Numbered from the stretch's first letter, positions 8,999 through 17,340 are shown. The stretch is DNA of 30,061 bases from an uncultured Clostridia bacterium (GCA_910587195.1 CAJUKL010000026.1:1-30061), one strand, 5' to 3'. The notes: a model not told the origin generated them from the letters alone. A program made the numbers and translations.

Positions 8999-9340
8999 GT
9001 CAGAAGTTTCTGGAGGAACTTTTTTCACTTATGAAAAGTTCCTCCAAACTTCTTCAAAAACACGCTCACAAGCGTAGAAAAACCTTCAGAGCTATGGTTT
9101 CTATTTCATTCCGGTCGTTGCAAAACGTCCATTGGACGTTTTGCAACTCAAACTCTCGCAAGTCCTTTGAAAAGGGCTTGCCTTTAAACTTTTCCTTTTG
9201 CACACAGAACAGAACAAATTTTTAGCCGTTGGTGTCCCCGTTGTCATTCATCTAAAGTAACTACTCCACTCCAACACATAGCAGCGAAACGTTAGTTTCG
9301 CACAAAAGTTCTTTGCTAAGCTTTCTTTCAAGAAAGCGTA
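8999..9340 (-). repeat. Modular repeat copy R4 (long form, reverse)
   Basis: A full-length reverse copy between addA and the SLH protein gene. Read on the minus strand it runs from GCTTTCTT-GA-AAGAAAGC (about 9320-9337), through the repeat body, to the large GGAGGAAC stem-loop (9003-9054). The inserted hairpin here is a perfect 14-bp palindrome, GTTGCAAAACGTCC-aat-GGACGTTTTGCAAC. The forward open frame at 9031-9225 lies inside it and is not a gene. The big stem-loop is the only terminator-like structure after addA. Confidence 0.85.
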
Positions 9341-9380
9341 AATTTTTTATGCGGTTGCCCTGTCATTTATGATGAAAACA

Positions 9381-9409
9381 TTGACAGAATTTGTAGATAA
9401 TTGTATAAT
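9381..9409 (+). promoter_or_regulatory. Consensus promoter for the SLH/transglutaminase gene
   Basis: A perfect TTGACA (9381-9386) and a perfect TATAAT (9404-9409) with a 17-base spacer. The site is about 80 bases upstream of the start codon and just outside repeat R4. It predicts strong constitutive transcription. Confidence 0.85.
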
Positions 9410-9491
9410 GCAAACAGATGTATCAATGAGAAATTCTCTATCATGATACTTTTTATTTTTGTCAAAAAAGGGGAAAAGGGGGATATATGGC

Positions 9492-11477
9492 ATGAAAGCA
9501 AAAAAAGCCTTTGCTTTGTTTTTAACATTAACAATGAGTAGTACCATTTTGCCTGTTACAGCAAGTGCAGAGGAAGCAGAAATACCTATACAAGAATCAG
9601 AAAACACTTCTTTATCGTCGGAAGACGCACAAAAAACGCCTTCCCCATTAGAAGACACACAAACACAAGAGGAAACTTCTCAAGCACCAGAAAATACACA
9701 AGATGTATCAACACCTTCAGAAGCAGAAGATTCCAAACCACCACAAAATACACAAGACAACACAGAACAAAGTAAGACCCTAAATAATACAAAACCAAAA
9801 ACAATTTTATTTGATAACAATGGTGGTGAAGGAACAACACCAGAAAGTATCACTCTTGCAAACGGTGATGTATTTGTTTTTTTTGAAAAAGTAGACATTA
9901 CAAAACAAGGGTTTGTTTTTATGGGCTGGGATATTGTACCAGACAGTACAGAACCCTTATTTGAACGGGAAAAAGAAATTGTAGCAGAAAAATTGCCAGC
10001 TACAGAAGAACAAAATATAACTTTATACGCTGTTTGGAAAGAAGTACAAGATTGCCAAATTTTATATGATTTAGGTGATAATGAAATTATTAGGGAATAT
10101 ACTAAAACCGGAGAATTACCTCAAAATATACCAACGCAAAACAAAGAAGGTAAACAAATTATTGCTTGGAAAAATGCGGATGATGAAACGGTAGAGCTTG
10201 CAGAACAAGTTGCATTAAAAAATGCCGCCTATTTTGCTGTTTATGAACAGGCAGAACAAATGATTGTACCTCCAGAACAAAATCTATTGGAAACCGAAAA
10301 GCACATTCCCTATATGAATGGAAGTGACGGAAATTTTTATCCGGAAAAGGCTTTGACAAGAGCAGAAGCCTGCCAAATTTTATATATCTTATTAAAACAA
10401 AAGCCACAGCCAAGCAAAACATTTTCGGATGTTTCCCCAGATAAGTGGTATGCAAGTCCGGTATGCACTTTGGCAAGCATGGGATTGTTAGAAGGTTATG
10501 GGGAAAATTTTGAGCCAGATAGAGAAATGACAAAAGCTGAATTTTTAGCAGTTCTGAATCGAATTTATCCCTCTGATACTGCTACAGCACAAACATTTTT
10601 AGATGTTCCTGCGGAACATTGGGCGTTTTCTGCCATTTGTAATGCAGCACAAAAAGGCTGGATTAACACACAAGAAAATGTTTTTCCAGATGATACTATT
10701 AAAAAGCAGGACGTTGCTGTTATTTTAAATCAAGTGTTGCACCGTACAGCAGATAAAAATACCATTGACAATGCAGATACTATAAAAGAATTTTTTGATG
10801 TTCCTTCCACTCATTGGGCATACTATGACATTTTAGAAGCATCTGTTGTGCATGAATATCAAAAAACAGATGCCACAGAAGTTTGGACTACTTTTCAAAA
10901 AGAAGGACTTAATCTAGCACCCGGACTTTATGCCAAAAATGGTACTTTATTTTGTGTGGAAGAAAGTGGACATCTTGCTAGAAATAAAAAAGTCGGAAAC
11001 TTTACATTTGATGAAAACGGATATTATACAACAGGATATCCAATACTTGATGAAAAGCTTTCTGAAATTGTAAGAACACAAACAGATGAAAGTATGACAC
11101 AAGAAGAAAAACTTCATGCCTTACATAATTATATCAGAGATAATTATCGCTATTTAAAACGTCCTTTTGTTTCTAGGGGACAAGTTGACTGGGAAGCAGA
11201 ATATGCCATTCCTATGCTAGAAATGAACAAAGGAAATTGTTATAGTTTTGCAGCTTTATATTATTATTTAGCAAAGCAAATTGGCTATGATGCACAAACT
11301 GCCATCGGTACCATTGGACATAACCATGCGCCTCATGGTTGGATAGAAATTGGAATGGATGGAACAACTTATTTATTTGATGCAGAAATGGAAATGGCAT
11401 ATCGTTTAAAGGGACAATATTATGATATTTTTAAAAAAACCTATCATAATGCGCCTTTTATCTATATCAAATGGTAA
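9492..11477 (+). CDS. Secreted InlB-repeat, SLH-domain and transglutaminase-like surface protein
   Basis: A 661-residue exported protein. Residues 1-27 form a signal peptide (basic start, hydrophobic core, VTASA cleavage region). Residues about 28-105 are a Pro/Thr/Glu/Gln-rich linker. About 106-250 carry one clear InlB/Listeria-Bacteroides type repeat (FDNNGGEG...GFVFMGWD...LYAVWKE) and a second divergent one. About 270-450 contain three S-layer homology modules (FSDVSPDKWY, FLDVPAEHWAF, FFDVPSTHWAY), which attach proteins to cell-wall polymers. The C-terminal domain is transglutaminase/papain-like, with the probable triad Cys583 (GNCYSF), His615 (HGWIEI) and Asp630 (LFDAEM). The start is ATG 9492 after AAGGGGGA; an upstream in-frame TTG is less likely. 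It probably acts as a wall-anchored cysteine peptidase or cross-linking enzyme. Substrate unknown. Confidence 0.88.
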   Translation: MKAKKAFALFLTLTMSSTILPVTASAEEAEIPIQESENTSLSSEDAQKTPSPLEDTQTQEETSQAPENTQDVSTPSEAEDSKPPQNTQDNTEQSKTLNNTKPKTILFDNNGGEGTTPESITLANGDVFVFFEKVDITKQGFVFMGWDIVPDSTEPLFEREKEIVAEKLPATEEQNITLYAVWKEVQDCQILYDLGDNEIIREYTKTGELPQNIPTQNKEGKQIIAWKNADDETVELAEQVALKNAAYFAVYEQAEQMIVPPEQNLLETEKHIPYMNGSDGNFYPEKALTRAEACQILYILLKQKPQPSKTFSDVSPDKWYASPVCTLASMGLLEGYGENFEPDREMTKAEFLAVLNRIYPSDTATAQTFLDVPAEHWAFSAICNAAQKGWINTQENVFPDDTIKKQDVAVILNQVLHRTADKNTIDNADTIKEFFDVPSTHWAYYDILEASVVHEYQKTDATEVWTTFQKEGLNLAPGLYAKNGTLFCVEESGHLARNKKVGNFTFDENGYYTTGYPILDEKLSEIVRTQTDESMTQEEKLHALHNYIRDNYRYLKRPFVSRGQVDWEAEYAIPMLEMNKGNCYSFAALYYYLAKQIGYDAQTAIGTIGHNHAPHGWIEIGMDGTTYLFDAEMEMAYRLKGQYYDIFKKTYHNAPFIYIKW

Positions 11478-11733
11478 CTTACTTTCTTGAAAGAAAGTAA
11501 GCAAAGAACTTTTGTGCGGTGCAAAACGTCCGGTGGACGTTTGTTCTGCACCGACCGAAACGAAGTGTAGACAACTAGCGTTTCGCTGTCGTACATTGAT
11601 GTTGAACATTGGTTGTAGCTGAACACCAACAGAGCACCATTGGTTAAAATTTAAAATCTGTTATATTAGCAAAAGATAAAGTTTTTTGTCCAACTTTTTT
11701 TCAAAAAAGTTGGTGAAAGGTAAAGTTTAAAAT
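11478..11733 (+). repeat. Modular repeat copy R5
   Basis: A forward copy starting at the base after the SLH-protein stop codon (CTTACTTTCTT-GA-AAGAAAGTAAG). Here the AAACGTCC/GGACGTTT hairpin is inserted early, inside the CAAAAC/GTTTTG module, with different flanking arms (CGGTGC/GCACCG). The late stem is CCAACTTTTTT/AAAAAAGTTGG, which differs from other copies but still pairs. The copy runs almost to the ribosome binding site of the next gene. No clear promoter is visible. Confidence 0.85.
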
Positions 11734-11748
11734 TTGGGGGTAGGAGTT

Positions 11749-13143
11749 ATGGTTTTTAGTTCAGCCATCTTTTTATATTGGTTTTTACCCATTACATTTT
11801 TGTTGTATCATATTGTTCCCGGCAAAAAAAGTAAAAATATCCTATTAGTAATAGCAAGCCTTGTATTTTATGCTTTTGGACAACTCCAATATTTACCCTT
11901 ACTTTTATTTTCTGTCTTATGCAATTATGTTTTTGGTAGGTTACTCAAAAATGCCAAAAAGCGGAAAATAATCCTTACTTTTGCTTTACTAATAAATATT
12001 GGTATCCTTTGCCTGTTTAAATACACAGATTTTTTGATTACAAGTTTGAATCAAATATGTTCTGTTGCTATTCCTACAACGGGAATTGTGTTACCAATAG
12101 GAATTTCCTTCTTTACCTTTCAGGGAATTTCCTATGTTATGGATGTCTATCGCAATCCGGAAGAAGGCAGTACAGATTTTTTTAAAGTGCTTTTGTATAT
12201 TTCCTTTTTTCCACAACTGATTGCAGGCCCCATTATTAAATATCATGATATTTCGGAAGAAATTGATAACAGAGTTTGCACATTGCAACAAACAGCAGAA
12301 GGTTTCCGCCGTTTTATTATAGGATTGTCAAAAAAATTATTGCTTTCTAATACCGCTGGTTTTGTAGTTGATAGTGTTTTTGCATTACAAGAAGCACAAA
12401 TTGATATTCGCCTTGCTTGGCTTGGTGCTATTTGTTATGTATTTCAAATTTATTTTGATTTTAGTGGATATAGTGACATGGCAATCGGTTTAGGAAAAGT
12501 ATTTGGATTTCATTTTAAAGAAAATTTCAACTATCCCTATACCGCAGACAGCATCAAGGAATTTTGGAGAAGATGGCATATTTCTTTATCTTCTTGGTTT
12601 CGGGATTATTTATATATTCCCTTAGGCGGAAATCGCTTTGGAACCGTTCGAACAGGTATGAATAAATTGATTGTATTTTTTGCTACTGGTTTTTGGCATG
12701 GTGCCAATGTTACCTTTATTTTATGGGGACTTTTTCATGGACTGTTTTCTGTATTAGAGCAAGCAAACATCATACCAGTTGAAAAAATGAGAGGCAAAGG
12801 AATTGGACACATTTATACGATGTTTCTTGTGACCATTGGCTTTGTTTTATTCCGTAGCGAAAATTTAACACAAGCGATGATGATGTTTACAAAAATGTTT
12901 ACATTTTCTCCTTTTTTGCTAGAAAATACAATCTTTTTAAAAGAATTACTTTCCCCTTATACCATTTTTATTTTATTCCTGTGTGTCATTGGTTCTTTGG
13001 GGATTGTACCAAAATTAAACAAAATTACAGAAAAAAAGGGAGTCGAGTGGGGAAGTTATATATTTGCAATAATACTATTTGTGTTTAGTGTAATTGATTT
13101 ATCTGCTTCCACTTTTAATCCTTTTATCTATTTTCAATTTTAG
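11749..13143 (+). CDS. MBOAT-family membrane O-acyltransferase (AlgI/DltB-like)
   Basis: A 464-residue multi-pass membrane protein of the membrane-bound O-acyltransferase family. These proteins move acyl groups, usually acetyl, across the membrane to extracellular polysaccharide or wall polymer. Its N-terminus MVFSSAIFLYWFLP is typical of AlgI-like members. Conserved motifs are FWRRWHISLSSWFRDYLYIP (His277) and the catalytic-histidine motif FWHGANVTFILWG (His317). The start is ATG 11749, preceded by GGGGGTAGGAG. The next gene begins about 11 bases downstream and encodes an AlgX-like SGNH protein, so the two form an acetylation pair. DltB is the main alternative, but no dltA, dltC or dltD genes are nearby. 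Confidence 0.9.
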   Translation: MVFSSAIFLYWFLPITFLLYHIVPGKKSKNILLVIASLVFYAFGQLQYLPLLLFSVLCNYVFGRLLKNAKKRKIILTFALLINIGILCLFKYTDFLITSLNQICSVAIPTTGIVLPIGISFFTFQGISYVMDVYRNPEEGSTDFFKVLLYISFFPQLIAGPIIKYHDISEEIDNRVCTLQQTAEGFRRFIIGLSKKLLLSNTAGFVVDSVFALQEAQIDIRLAWLGAICYVFQIYFDFSGYSDMAIGLGKVFGFHFKENFNYPYTADSIKEFWRRWHISLSSWFRDYLYIPLGGNRFGTVRTGMNKLIVFFATGFWHGANVTFILWGLFHGLFSVLEQANIIPVEKMRGKGIGHIYTMFLVTIGFVLFRSENLTQAMMMFTKMFTFSPFLLENTIFLKELLSPYTIFILFLCVIGSLGIVPKLNKITEKKGVEWGSYIFAIILFVFSVIDLSASTFNPFIYFQF

Positions 13144-13154
13144 GTGTTATGATG

Positions 13155-14204
13155 ATGAATAAAAAAATATATTTCTTTTTTATTTTCGTTTTTATGGCAA
13201 TTTGTATGTTGTTTTCTGTAGGAACGTTTTTTACAGAACAGCCAAAACCAAGAGCAAATGAAATATTGACACCAAAGCCACAGGCAACGCTCCCAGATGG
13301 CAGCATCAATATGCATTACTTGGAAAATATTACAGACTATACCACAGACCATAGTGCTTTTCGGGCAGAATTGATTACCTTACATCATAAAATTCTTGCT
13401 GTTGTTTTTGGCACTTCCGGCTCTACAGATGTCATTTTAGGAAAAGAGGGATGGCTATTTTATCAGGATACAAAAGATGATTATTTAGGTCAAAATATTT
13501 TATCAGACAGTGAAATTGAAACGATTGCACAAAATATTAAAATGATGCAAAATTATGTAGAAGAACAAGGTGCACAATTTTTATTTTTTATTGCACCTAA
13601 TAAAAATAGTTTATATGGGCAGTATATGCCAGAATTAGAAATTCTTTCTGAAGAAAGTAATGCCCAAAAATTGATGGCTGCCATGCAAAAAGAAGAAATT
13701 AATTTTATTGATTTTTATGATGTTTTTCAAAAAGAAGAAGAAATTTTATATCATAAATTAGATTCCCATTGGAATAACAAAGGGGCTGCATTGGCTCATG
13801 ATGTCATTTTGCAAACATTAGAAATTCCGGCATTTCAATGGTATACTTCCCCATATCACACAGAAAAAAATCACAAAGGGGATTTATATGAAATGTTGTA
13901 TCCTGCCGGAAAAGAATTAGATAATAATGTTATATTTGAAAAACCTTTTCAATTTGTAGCAGACAGAGAAATCCATGCTCCAGATGATATACAAATTGAT
14001 ACTACGAATGAACAAAAAGAACATTCTTTATTGATGTTTCGGGATTCTTTTGGCAATGCCTTATATCCTTTTTTAGCGGATAGTTTTGGACACAGTCGTT
14101 TTTCCAGAAAAATGCCCTATCCACTTACCATGATGCAGGAAGTGAATGCAGATGTTGTCATTGTGGAAATTGTCGAAAGAAACATACCTTACTTACTTTC
14201 TTGA
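13155..14204 (+). CDS. AlgX/AlgJ-like SGNH acetyltransferase partner (DHHW-type)
   Basis: A 349-residue protein with one N-terminal membrane anchor or signal (IYFFFIFVFMAICMLFSVGTF) and an extracytoplasmic SGNH-hydrolase-like domain. The motifs match AlgX/AlgJ-like O-acetyltransferases: DHSAFR (Asp65-His66, Arg70), DSHWN (Asp203, His205) and RDSFGN with probable nucleophile Ser298. With the preceding MBOAT protein it would transfer acetyl groups to a surface glycan. AGGTG best fits ATG 13155; ATG 13149 and 13152 are alternatives. The stop TGA (14202-14204) lies in the centre of the inverted repeat that opens copy R6, so the repeat itself ends the reading frame. The C-terminus VIVEIVERNIPYLLS still looks near natural length. 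Confidence 0.85.
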   Translation: MNKKIYFFFIFVFMAICMLFSVGTFFTEQPKPRANEILTPKPQATLPDGSINMHYLENITDYTTDHSAFRAELITLHHKILAVVFGTSGSTDVILGKEGWLFYQDTKDDYLGQNILSDSEIETIAQNIKMMQNYVEEQGAQFLFFIAPNKNSLYGQYMPELEILSEESNAQKLMAAMQKEEINFIDFYDVFQKEEEILYHKLDSHWNNKGAALAHDVILQTLEIPAFQWYTSPYHTEKNHKGDLYEMLYPAGKELDNNVIFEKPFQFVADREIHAPDDIQIDTTNEQKEHSLLMFRDSFGNALYPFLADSFGHSRFSRKMPYPLTMMQEVNADVVIVEIVERNIPYLLS

Positions 14205-14330
14205 AAGAAAGTAAGTAAAGAACTTTGACGACTGTGCTTTAAACTTAAATAGTTATTGTAGACGAAAAACAACAGAGTATCATCGGCTAAAAATTCATTT
14301 TGTTCTGTTTGCAATTCCTTTTTCTTTTGT
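14192..14330 (+). repeat. Modular repeat copy R6 (degenerate)
   Basis: Begins with a perfect CTTACTTTCTT-GA-AAGAAAGTAAG (14192-14215) that overlaps the end of the AlgX-like gene. After that the copy is decayed: the GTTGTAGA...ACAAC-like part and ATCATCGGCTAAAAATTCATTTTGTTCTG are recognisable, then similarity fades. The 175 bases between this stop and the lipoprotein gene contain nothing else I recognise. Confidence 0.75.
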
Positions 14331-14379
14331 AAATGGAACTATAAAAAAATAAAAAAAATCAACAGAGAAGGAGAAAAAA

Positions 14380-14991
14380 ATGAAAAAGACGTTTTTATTA
14401 TTATTTATGGCAAGTAGTATGTTATTTACAGCTTGTGGAAACACAACAACTCCAGAGAGTATAGAAGAACAACAGGAAAGCTCTCAAAAAGAAGAAGAAA
14501 CACAAAAAGCAACTCCTGCCGAAAAAGCAGAGCCAGCTGAACCAGCAACCTCAGCAGAAAAACCAGAAGAAACAGAACCTGCACAAAAAGCCGCTCCTGC
14601 AGAAAAACCAGAAGAAACACAGTCAGCACAAAAAGCTGCTCCAGCAGAAACACCAAAACAAGCTGAACCAGCACAAAAAGCAACTCCTGCACAAGTAGAA
14701 CCAGCAACTCCAGCACCACAGGCACAACCAGCCGAACCTGTAGAAGTAGAACCAGCTGAACCTGCACAGCCCGCAACACCTGCAGAACCAGCAAAAGATG
14801 CAAAACAAACTGCTTTAAATTATATTGGACAAAGTGCAAGCAGCTTGCAGGGAGCTATTGGAAGCCCATCTTCTACAGATTATTCCTCTAGTTGCTTAGG
14901 GGATGGAGAAGATGGAGAATGGAGATATAACGGCTTTACCGTTTATACTTATCGGGAAAATGGTGTCGAAACTATAACAGATGTACAATAA
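14380..14991 (+). CDS. Pro/Glu/Ala/Lys-rich lipoprotein
   Basis: A 203-residue protein with a lipoprotein signal (MKKTFLLLFMASSMLFTAC; lipid-modified Cys19), so it is probably anchored to the outer face of the membrane. Residues about 25-140 are low-complexity, made of imperfect tandem units such as EKPEETEPAQKAAPA and PAEPAQPATPAEPA, likely a wall-spanning spacer. The C-terminal 60 residues (about 144-203) form a small domain with a Cys-containing loop and end in TYRENGVETITDVQ. It resembles a small BLIP/SmpA-like fold only in overall look. AGAAGGAG sits 7 bases before the ATG. Long reverse-strand frames opposite the repeats are compositional shadows. Function unknown. Confidence 0.8.
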   Translation: MKKTFLLLFMASSMLFTACGNTTTPESIEEQQESSQKEEETQKATPAEKAEPAEPATSAEKPEETEPAQKAAPAEKPEETQSAQKAAPAETPKQAEPAQKATPAQVEPATPAPQAQPAEPVEVEPAEPAQPATPAEPAKDAKQTALNYIGQSASSLQGAIGSPSSTDYSSSCLGDGEDGEWRYNGFTVYTYRENGVETITDVQ

Positions 14992-14996
14992 AAAAA

Positions 14997-15026
14997 TCGC
15001 TCAAGTCTTTGTTTAGATTTGAGCGA
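14997..15026. terminator. Stem-loop between the lipoprotein and MATE genes
   Basis: TCGCTCAAGTC pairs with GATTTGAGCGA (one mismatch) directly after the lipoprotein stop. The A-run lies on its left, so as an intrinsic terminator it works best for minus-strand transcription. On the plus strand it may only stabilise or attenuate the mRNA before the MATE gene. Confidence 0.5.
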
Positions 15027-15051
15027 ATATTTAGATAAAGGTTGTTTTAAA

Positions 15052-16404
15052 ATGAGTAAACAAAAATCTGCTTTAATGACAGAAGGAAAAATATGGAAAT
15101 CAATATTGTTTTTTTCAATTCCTTTGATTCTAGGCAATCTGTTGCAGCAAATGTACAACACAGTTGACTCTATTATTGTGGGGAATTATATTGGAAATGA
15201 TGCACTTGCTGCTGTTAGTTCCAGCACCTCCTTAATTAACTTGCTCATTGCCTTTGGACAAGGTGCAGCAGTTGGTGCGGGTGTTATTGTTTCACAATTT
15301 TTAGGAGCAGAAAAACGGGATAATGTACAATCTGCTATTCATACTGCACTTGCACTTGCTATTGTGTTAGGACTTATCTTAACAGCAATCGGGGTAGTTT
15401 TTACACCTTTTTTTCTAAAATATATGAAAACACCTCCAGAAGTGTTAGAGCAATCTATTTTATATCTTCGTATTTATTCTTGCGGTTTTTTATTTAATAT
15501 TATTTATAATATGACAGCAGGAATTTTAAATGCAGTAGGAAATTCAAAACGCTCCTTGTTTTATTTGGCAATCGCTTCTTTTACCAACATTATATTAGAT
15601 TTTATCTTGATTCGACTTTGCCACATGGGGGTAGAAGGAGCAGCCATTGCCACAGATGTTAGTCAAGCACTTTCAGGATTATTAGCTATTTTATTTTTAA
15701 GAAAAGTTCCAACCGCTTACCAATTACATTTAAAAAAAATACGGTTTCACAAGGATATGCTGCTTAGAATTATCAAAATAGGATTGCCTTCTGGCATACA
15801 AAATATGGTGATTTCTTTTTCCAATGTTCTTGTGCAATCCAGTGTTAATACTTTTGGTACAAAAGCAATGGCTGGTTTTGGTGCTTATTTAAAAATAGAT
15901 GGGTTTAATATTCTTCCGGTGTTAAGTTTTAGTATGGCAGTTACTACATTTACAGGTCAAAATTTTGGTGCAGGAAAACTAGACCGTGTAAAAAAAGGAA
16001 TGTATGTTACAACCCTTATGAGTTTTTTATATACTGCAATCACAGGTTCTTTGATTTTTTTATTTGCGCAGCCAATGATTACTCTTTTTACGCAAGACAA
16101 AGCAGCAATTTCTTATGGTGTACTTGCTGTCAGTTATTTTTGTCCTTACTATTTTTTAATTGGTATTTTATATGCGCTAGCAGGTACTGTAAGAGGGGTT
16201 GGAAAAAGCGTTCCACCTATGGTTGTACTGTTACTTTCTTTTTGTGTATTTCGCATTTTTTGGATAACATTGGTATTACCGCACTTTGATACCATTCGAG
16301 GAATTTATTTGTTATACCCAGTATCTTGGACGATTGGTGTTACAATGATGACATTATATACATGGAAAGGAAAATGGTTACATTTATCTGCAAATATAAA
16401 GTAG
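15052..16404 (+). CDS. MATE-family multidrug/metabolite efflux transporter
   Basis: A 450-residue, 12-helix MATE (multi-antimicrobial extrusion) transporter in two homologous halves. These exporters use a Na+ or H+ gradient to expel cationic drugs or metabolites. The N-terminal half has the family pattern IPLILGNLLQQMYNTVDSII and ALAAVSSSTSLINLLIAFGQG. The second half repeats it with GLPSGIQNMVISFSN and FTGQNFGAG. The length is normal. ATG 15052 is preferred over an in-frame TTG at 15019 because AAAGG lies upstream and the protein then begins just before the first helix. Its last 21 bases overlap the convergent minus-strand DHFR-like gene. Substrate cannot be predicted. Confidence 0.9.
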   Translation: MSKQKSALMTEGKIWKSILFFSIPLILGNLLQQMYNTVDSIIVGNYIGNDALAAVSSSTSLINLLIAFGQGAAVGAGVIVSQFLGAEKRDNVQSAIHTALALAIVLGLILTAIGVVFTPFFLKYMKTPPEVLEQSILYLRIYSCGFLFNIIYNMTAGILNAVGNSKRSLFYLAIASFTNIILDFILIRLCHMGVEGAAIATDVSQALSGLLAILFLRKVPTAYQLHLKKIRFHKDMLLRIIKIGLPSGIQNMVISFSNVLVQSSVNTFGTKAMAGFGAYLKIDGFNILPVLSFSMAVTTFTGQNFGAGKLDRVKKGMYVTTLMSFLYTAITGSLIFLFAQPMITLFTQDKAAISYGVLAVSYFCPYYFLIGILYALAGTVRGVGKSVPPMVVLLLSFCVFRIFWITLVLPHFDTIRGIYLLYPVSWTIGVTMMTLYTWKGKWLHLSANIK

Positions 16405-16914
16405 TTCTACAATTCCATTATAAGTTAATGTATTTAATAATGTTAGTTCTATTTCTTTTAACATTTTCCCAAACAACGGGATGCCTGCACCTAAAATTAC
16501 TGGTATTACAGCAATATTATATTCATCAATCAATTTTTCTTTTAGCAAAGATTGTACAATTTTTCCGCCTCCACAAATCCATATTTTTTTTCCTTGTTCT
16601 TTCTTTAATCTTTTTACAAGGTCGTAAGGATTTTCTTGTATAAATTTTATGTTTTCTGTAGGAGGCAATTTTCTGTGTGTAATTACATAAGTTGTTAAAT
16701 CATGATAAATCCATTGATTAGGGGATAGTTCTGTTATAATTTGCTTATAAGTATTCCGTCCCATTATAACTGTGTCAACCTCTTTGATAAAACTGGAATA
16801 GGTATCTATATTTTCTTCTTTTGCATTTTGTCCTTTTAACCAATCAACTTTTCCTTCTTTGTCTGCAATATATCCATCCAAACTCATTGCAATATACAAA
16901 ACAACTTTTTTCAT
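16384..16914 (-). CDS. Dihydrofolate reductase-like / RibD C-terminal domain protein
   Basis: A 176-residue cytoplasmic protein of the DHFR-like RibD C-terminal family (similar to Bacillus YyaP/YwjB). These proteins are NADPH-binding reductases, mostly of unknown substrate. Visible features are the N-terminal strand VVLYIAMSLDGYIAD, the VIMGRNTYK loop, VITHRKL and the glycine-rich cofactor loop WICGGGKIVQSLL. The end VIPVILGAGIPLF is typical of the family. It is not a classical FolA, which would have a different N-terminal active site. AGGAGG precedes the ATG. The gene converges on and slightly overlaps the MATE gene, with no spacer for a conventional terminator. Confidence 0.85.
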   Translation of the reverse strand: MKKVVLYIAMSLDGYIADKEGKVDWLKGQNAKEENIDTYSSFIKEVDTVIMGRNTYKQIITELSPNQWIYHDLTTYVITHRKLPPTENIKFIQENPYDLVKRLKKEQGKKIWICGGGKIVQSLLKEKLIDEYNIAVIPVILGAGIPLFGKMLKEIELTLLNTLTYNGIVELLYICR

Positions 16915-16943
16915 ACAAAACCTCCTATTTTAATGTATCATTT

Positions 16944-16972
16944 ATCTTATCATAAATTATTTTTTAAGACAA
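16944..16972 (-). promoter_or_regulatory. Promoter for the DHFR-like gene
   Basis: On the minus strand TTGTCT (16972-16967) and TAAGAT (16949-16944) are 17 bases apart, a moderate sigma-A-type promoter 30 bases upstream of the start codon. Confidence 0.55.
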
Positions 16973-16974
16973 TG

Positions 16975-17212
16975 TTTTTTATGTGGTTGCCCTGTTTGGA
17001 AGGAGTGTCCGAAAAAAATAGTTTTAAAAATAATTTTTATTTATTATCAGGAAAACGAAGTTTTCCATAAAAGTTTTTGTCTCGCTTTTTTAAAAAAGCG
17101 AGTGAGAGTTTGAGTTGCAAAACGTCCAGTGGACGTTTGTTCTACAACGACCAGAATGAAATGGAAACCAAAGCTCTCAAGGTTTTAAATCTTTGTTTAG
17201 CCACTCCCGGGA
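16975..17212 (+). repeat. Modular repeat copy R7 (variant ends)
   Basis: A forward copy lacking the leading CTTACTTTCTT inverted repeat. It contains the CTCGCTTTTTT/AAAAAAGCGAG stem, the inserted GTTGCAAAACGTCC-agt-GGACGTTT hairpin and the AGCTCTCAAGGTTTTA end. It is bounded by two short sequences also seen at other copies: TTTATGTGGTTGCCCTGT on the left (compare 9346-9363) and TTGTTTAGCCACTCCC on the right (17193-17208, compare 19468-19483). The open frame at 17077-17322 runs through it and is not credible. Confidence 0.7.
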
Positions 17213-17223
17213 AACAAATGCTC

Positions 17224-17252
17224 TTGACAAAAAAATGTTTTTGCGTTATTAT
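17224..17252 (+). promoter_or_regulatory. Promoter of the putative antitoxin RNA
   Basis: A perfect TTGACA (17224-17229) and TATTAT (17247-17252) with a 17-base spacer; TATAAT at 17250-17255 gives a 20-base alternative. No plausible protein gene follows before the terminator at 17305, so the expected product is a short RNA starting at about 17258-17262. Confidence 0.75.
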
Positions 17253-17258
17253 AATAAC

Positions 17259-17340
17259 AGAAAATGTTTCTAAATGCATCATGACATTTCAGCAGCAAAA
17301 AAAGAACCCACAAGAGGTATGAGCTCTTGTGGGTTTTGCT
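17259..17340 (+). ncRNA. Putative antisense RNA antitoxin (type I toxin-antitoxin)
   Basis: A short transcript predicted from the promoter at 17224-17252 to the hairpin at 17305-17335. It converges on the 31-residue peptide gene. Two stretches, TTCTAAA (17268-17274) and GCATCATGACA (17276-17286), recur in the same order on the plus strand at 17422-17428 and 17433-17443. The latter positions are the complement of the peptide's first codons and start site. The RNA should therefore base-pair with the toxin mRNA across its start codons, and also through the shared terminator loop. This is the arrangement of par/fst RNA II. The plus-side T-run of the terminator is short, so some transcripts may extend further into the toxin gene. 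Confidence 0.65.
17305..17335. terminator. Bidirectional terminator shared by toxin and antitoxin RNAs
   Basis: AACCCACAAGAG (17305-17316) and CTCTTGTGGGTT (17324-17335) form a perfect 12-bp stem with a 7-base loop. On the minus strand it is followed by CTTTTTTT, a strong intrinsic terminator for the peptide gene. On the plus strand it is followed by TTGCTGTTT, a weaker one. Confidence 0.85.

Noticed and set aside
9031..9225. Short plus-strand open frame between addA and the SLH gene
   Set aside because: It is the reverse reading of repeat R4. The hairpin arms explain the codons.
14426..14839. Leucine/valine-rich minus-strand frame of 137 codons opposite the lipoprotein gene
   Set aside because: It is a compositional shadow of the Pro/Glu/Ala repeat coding on the plus strand, with no ribosome site.
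17077..17322. Plus-strand frame of 81 codons crossing the antitoxin promoter
   Set aside because: It spans repeat R7 and the terminator, and has no ribosome site. The promoter inside it points to a non-coding RNA instead.
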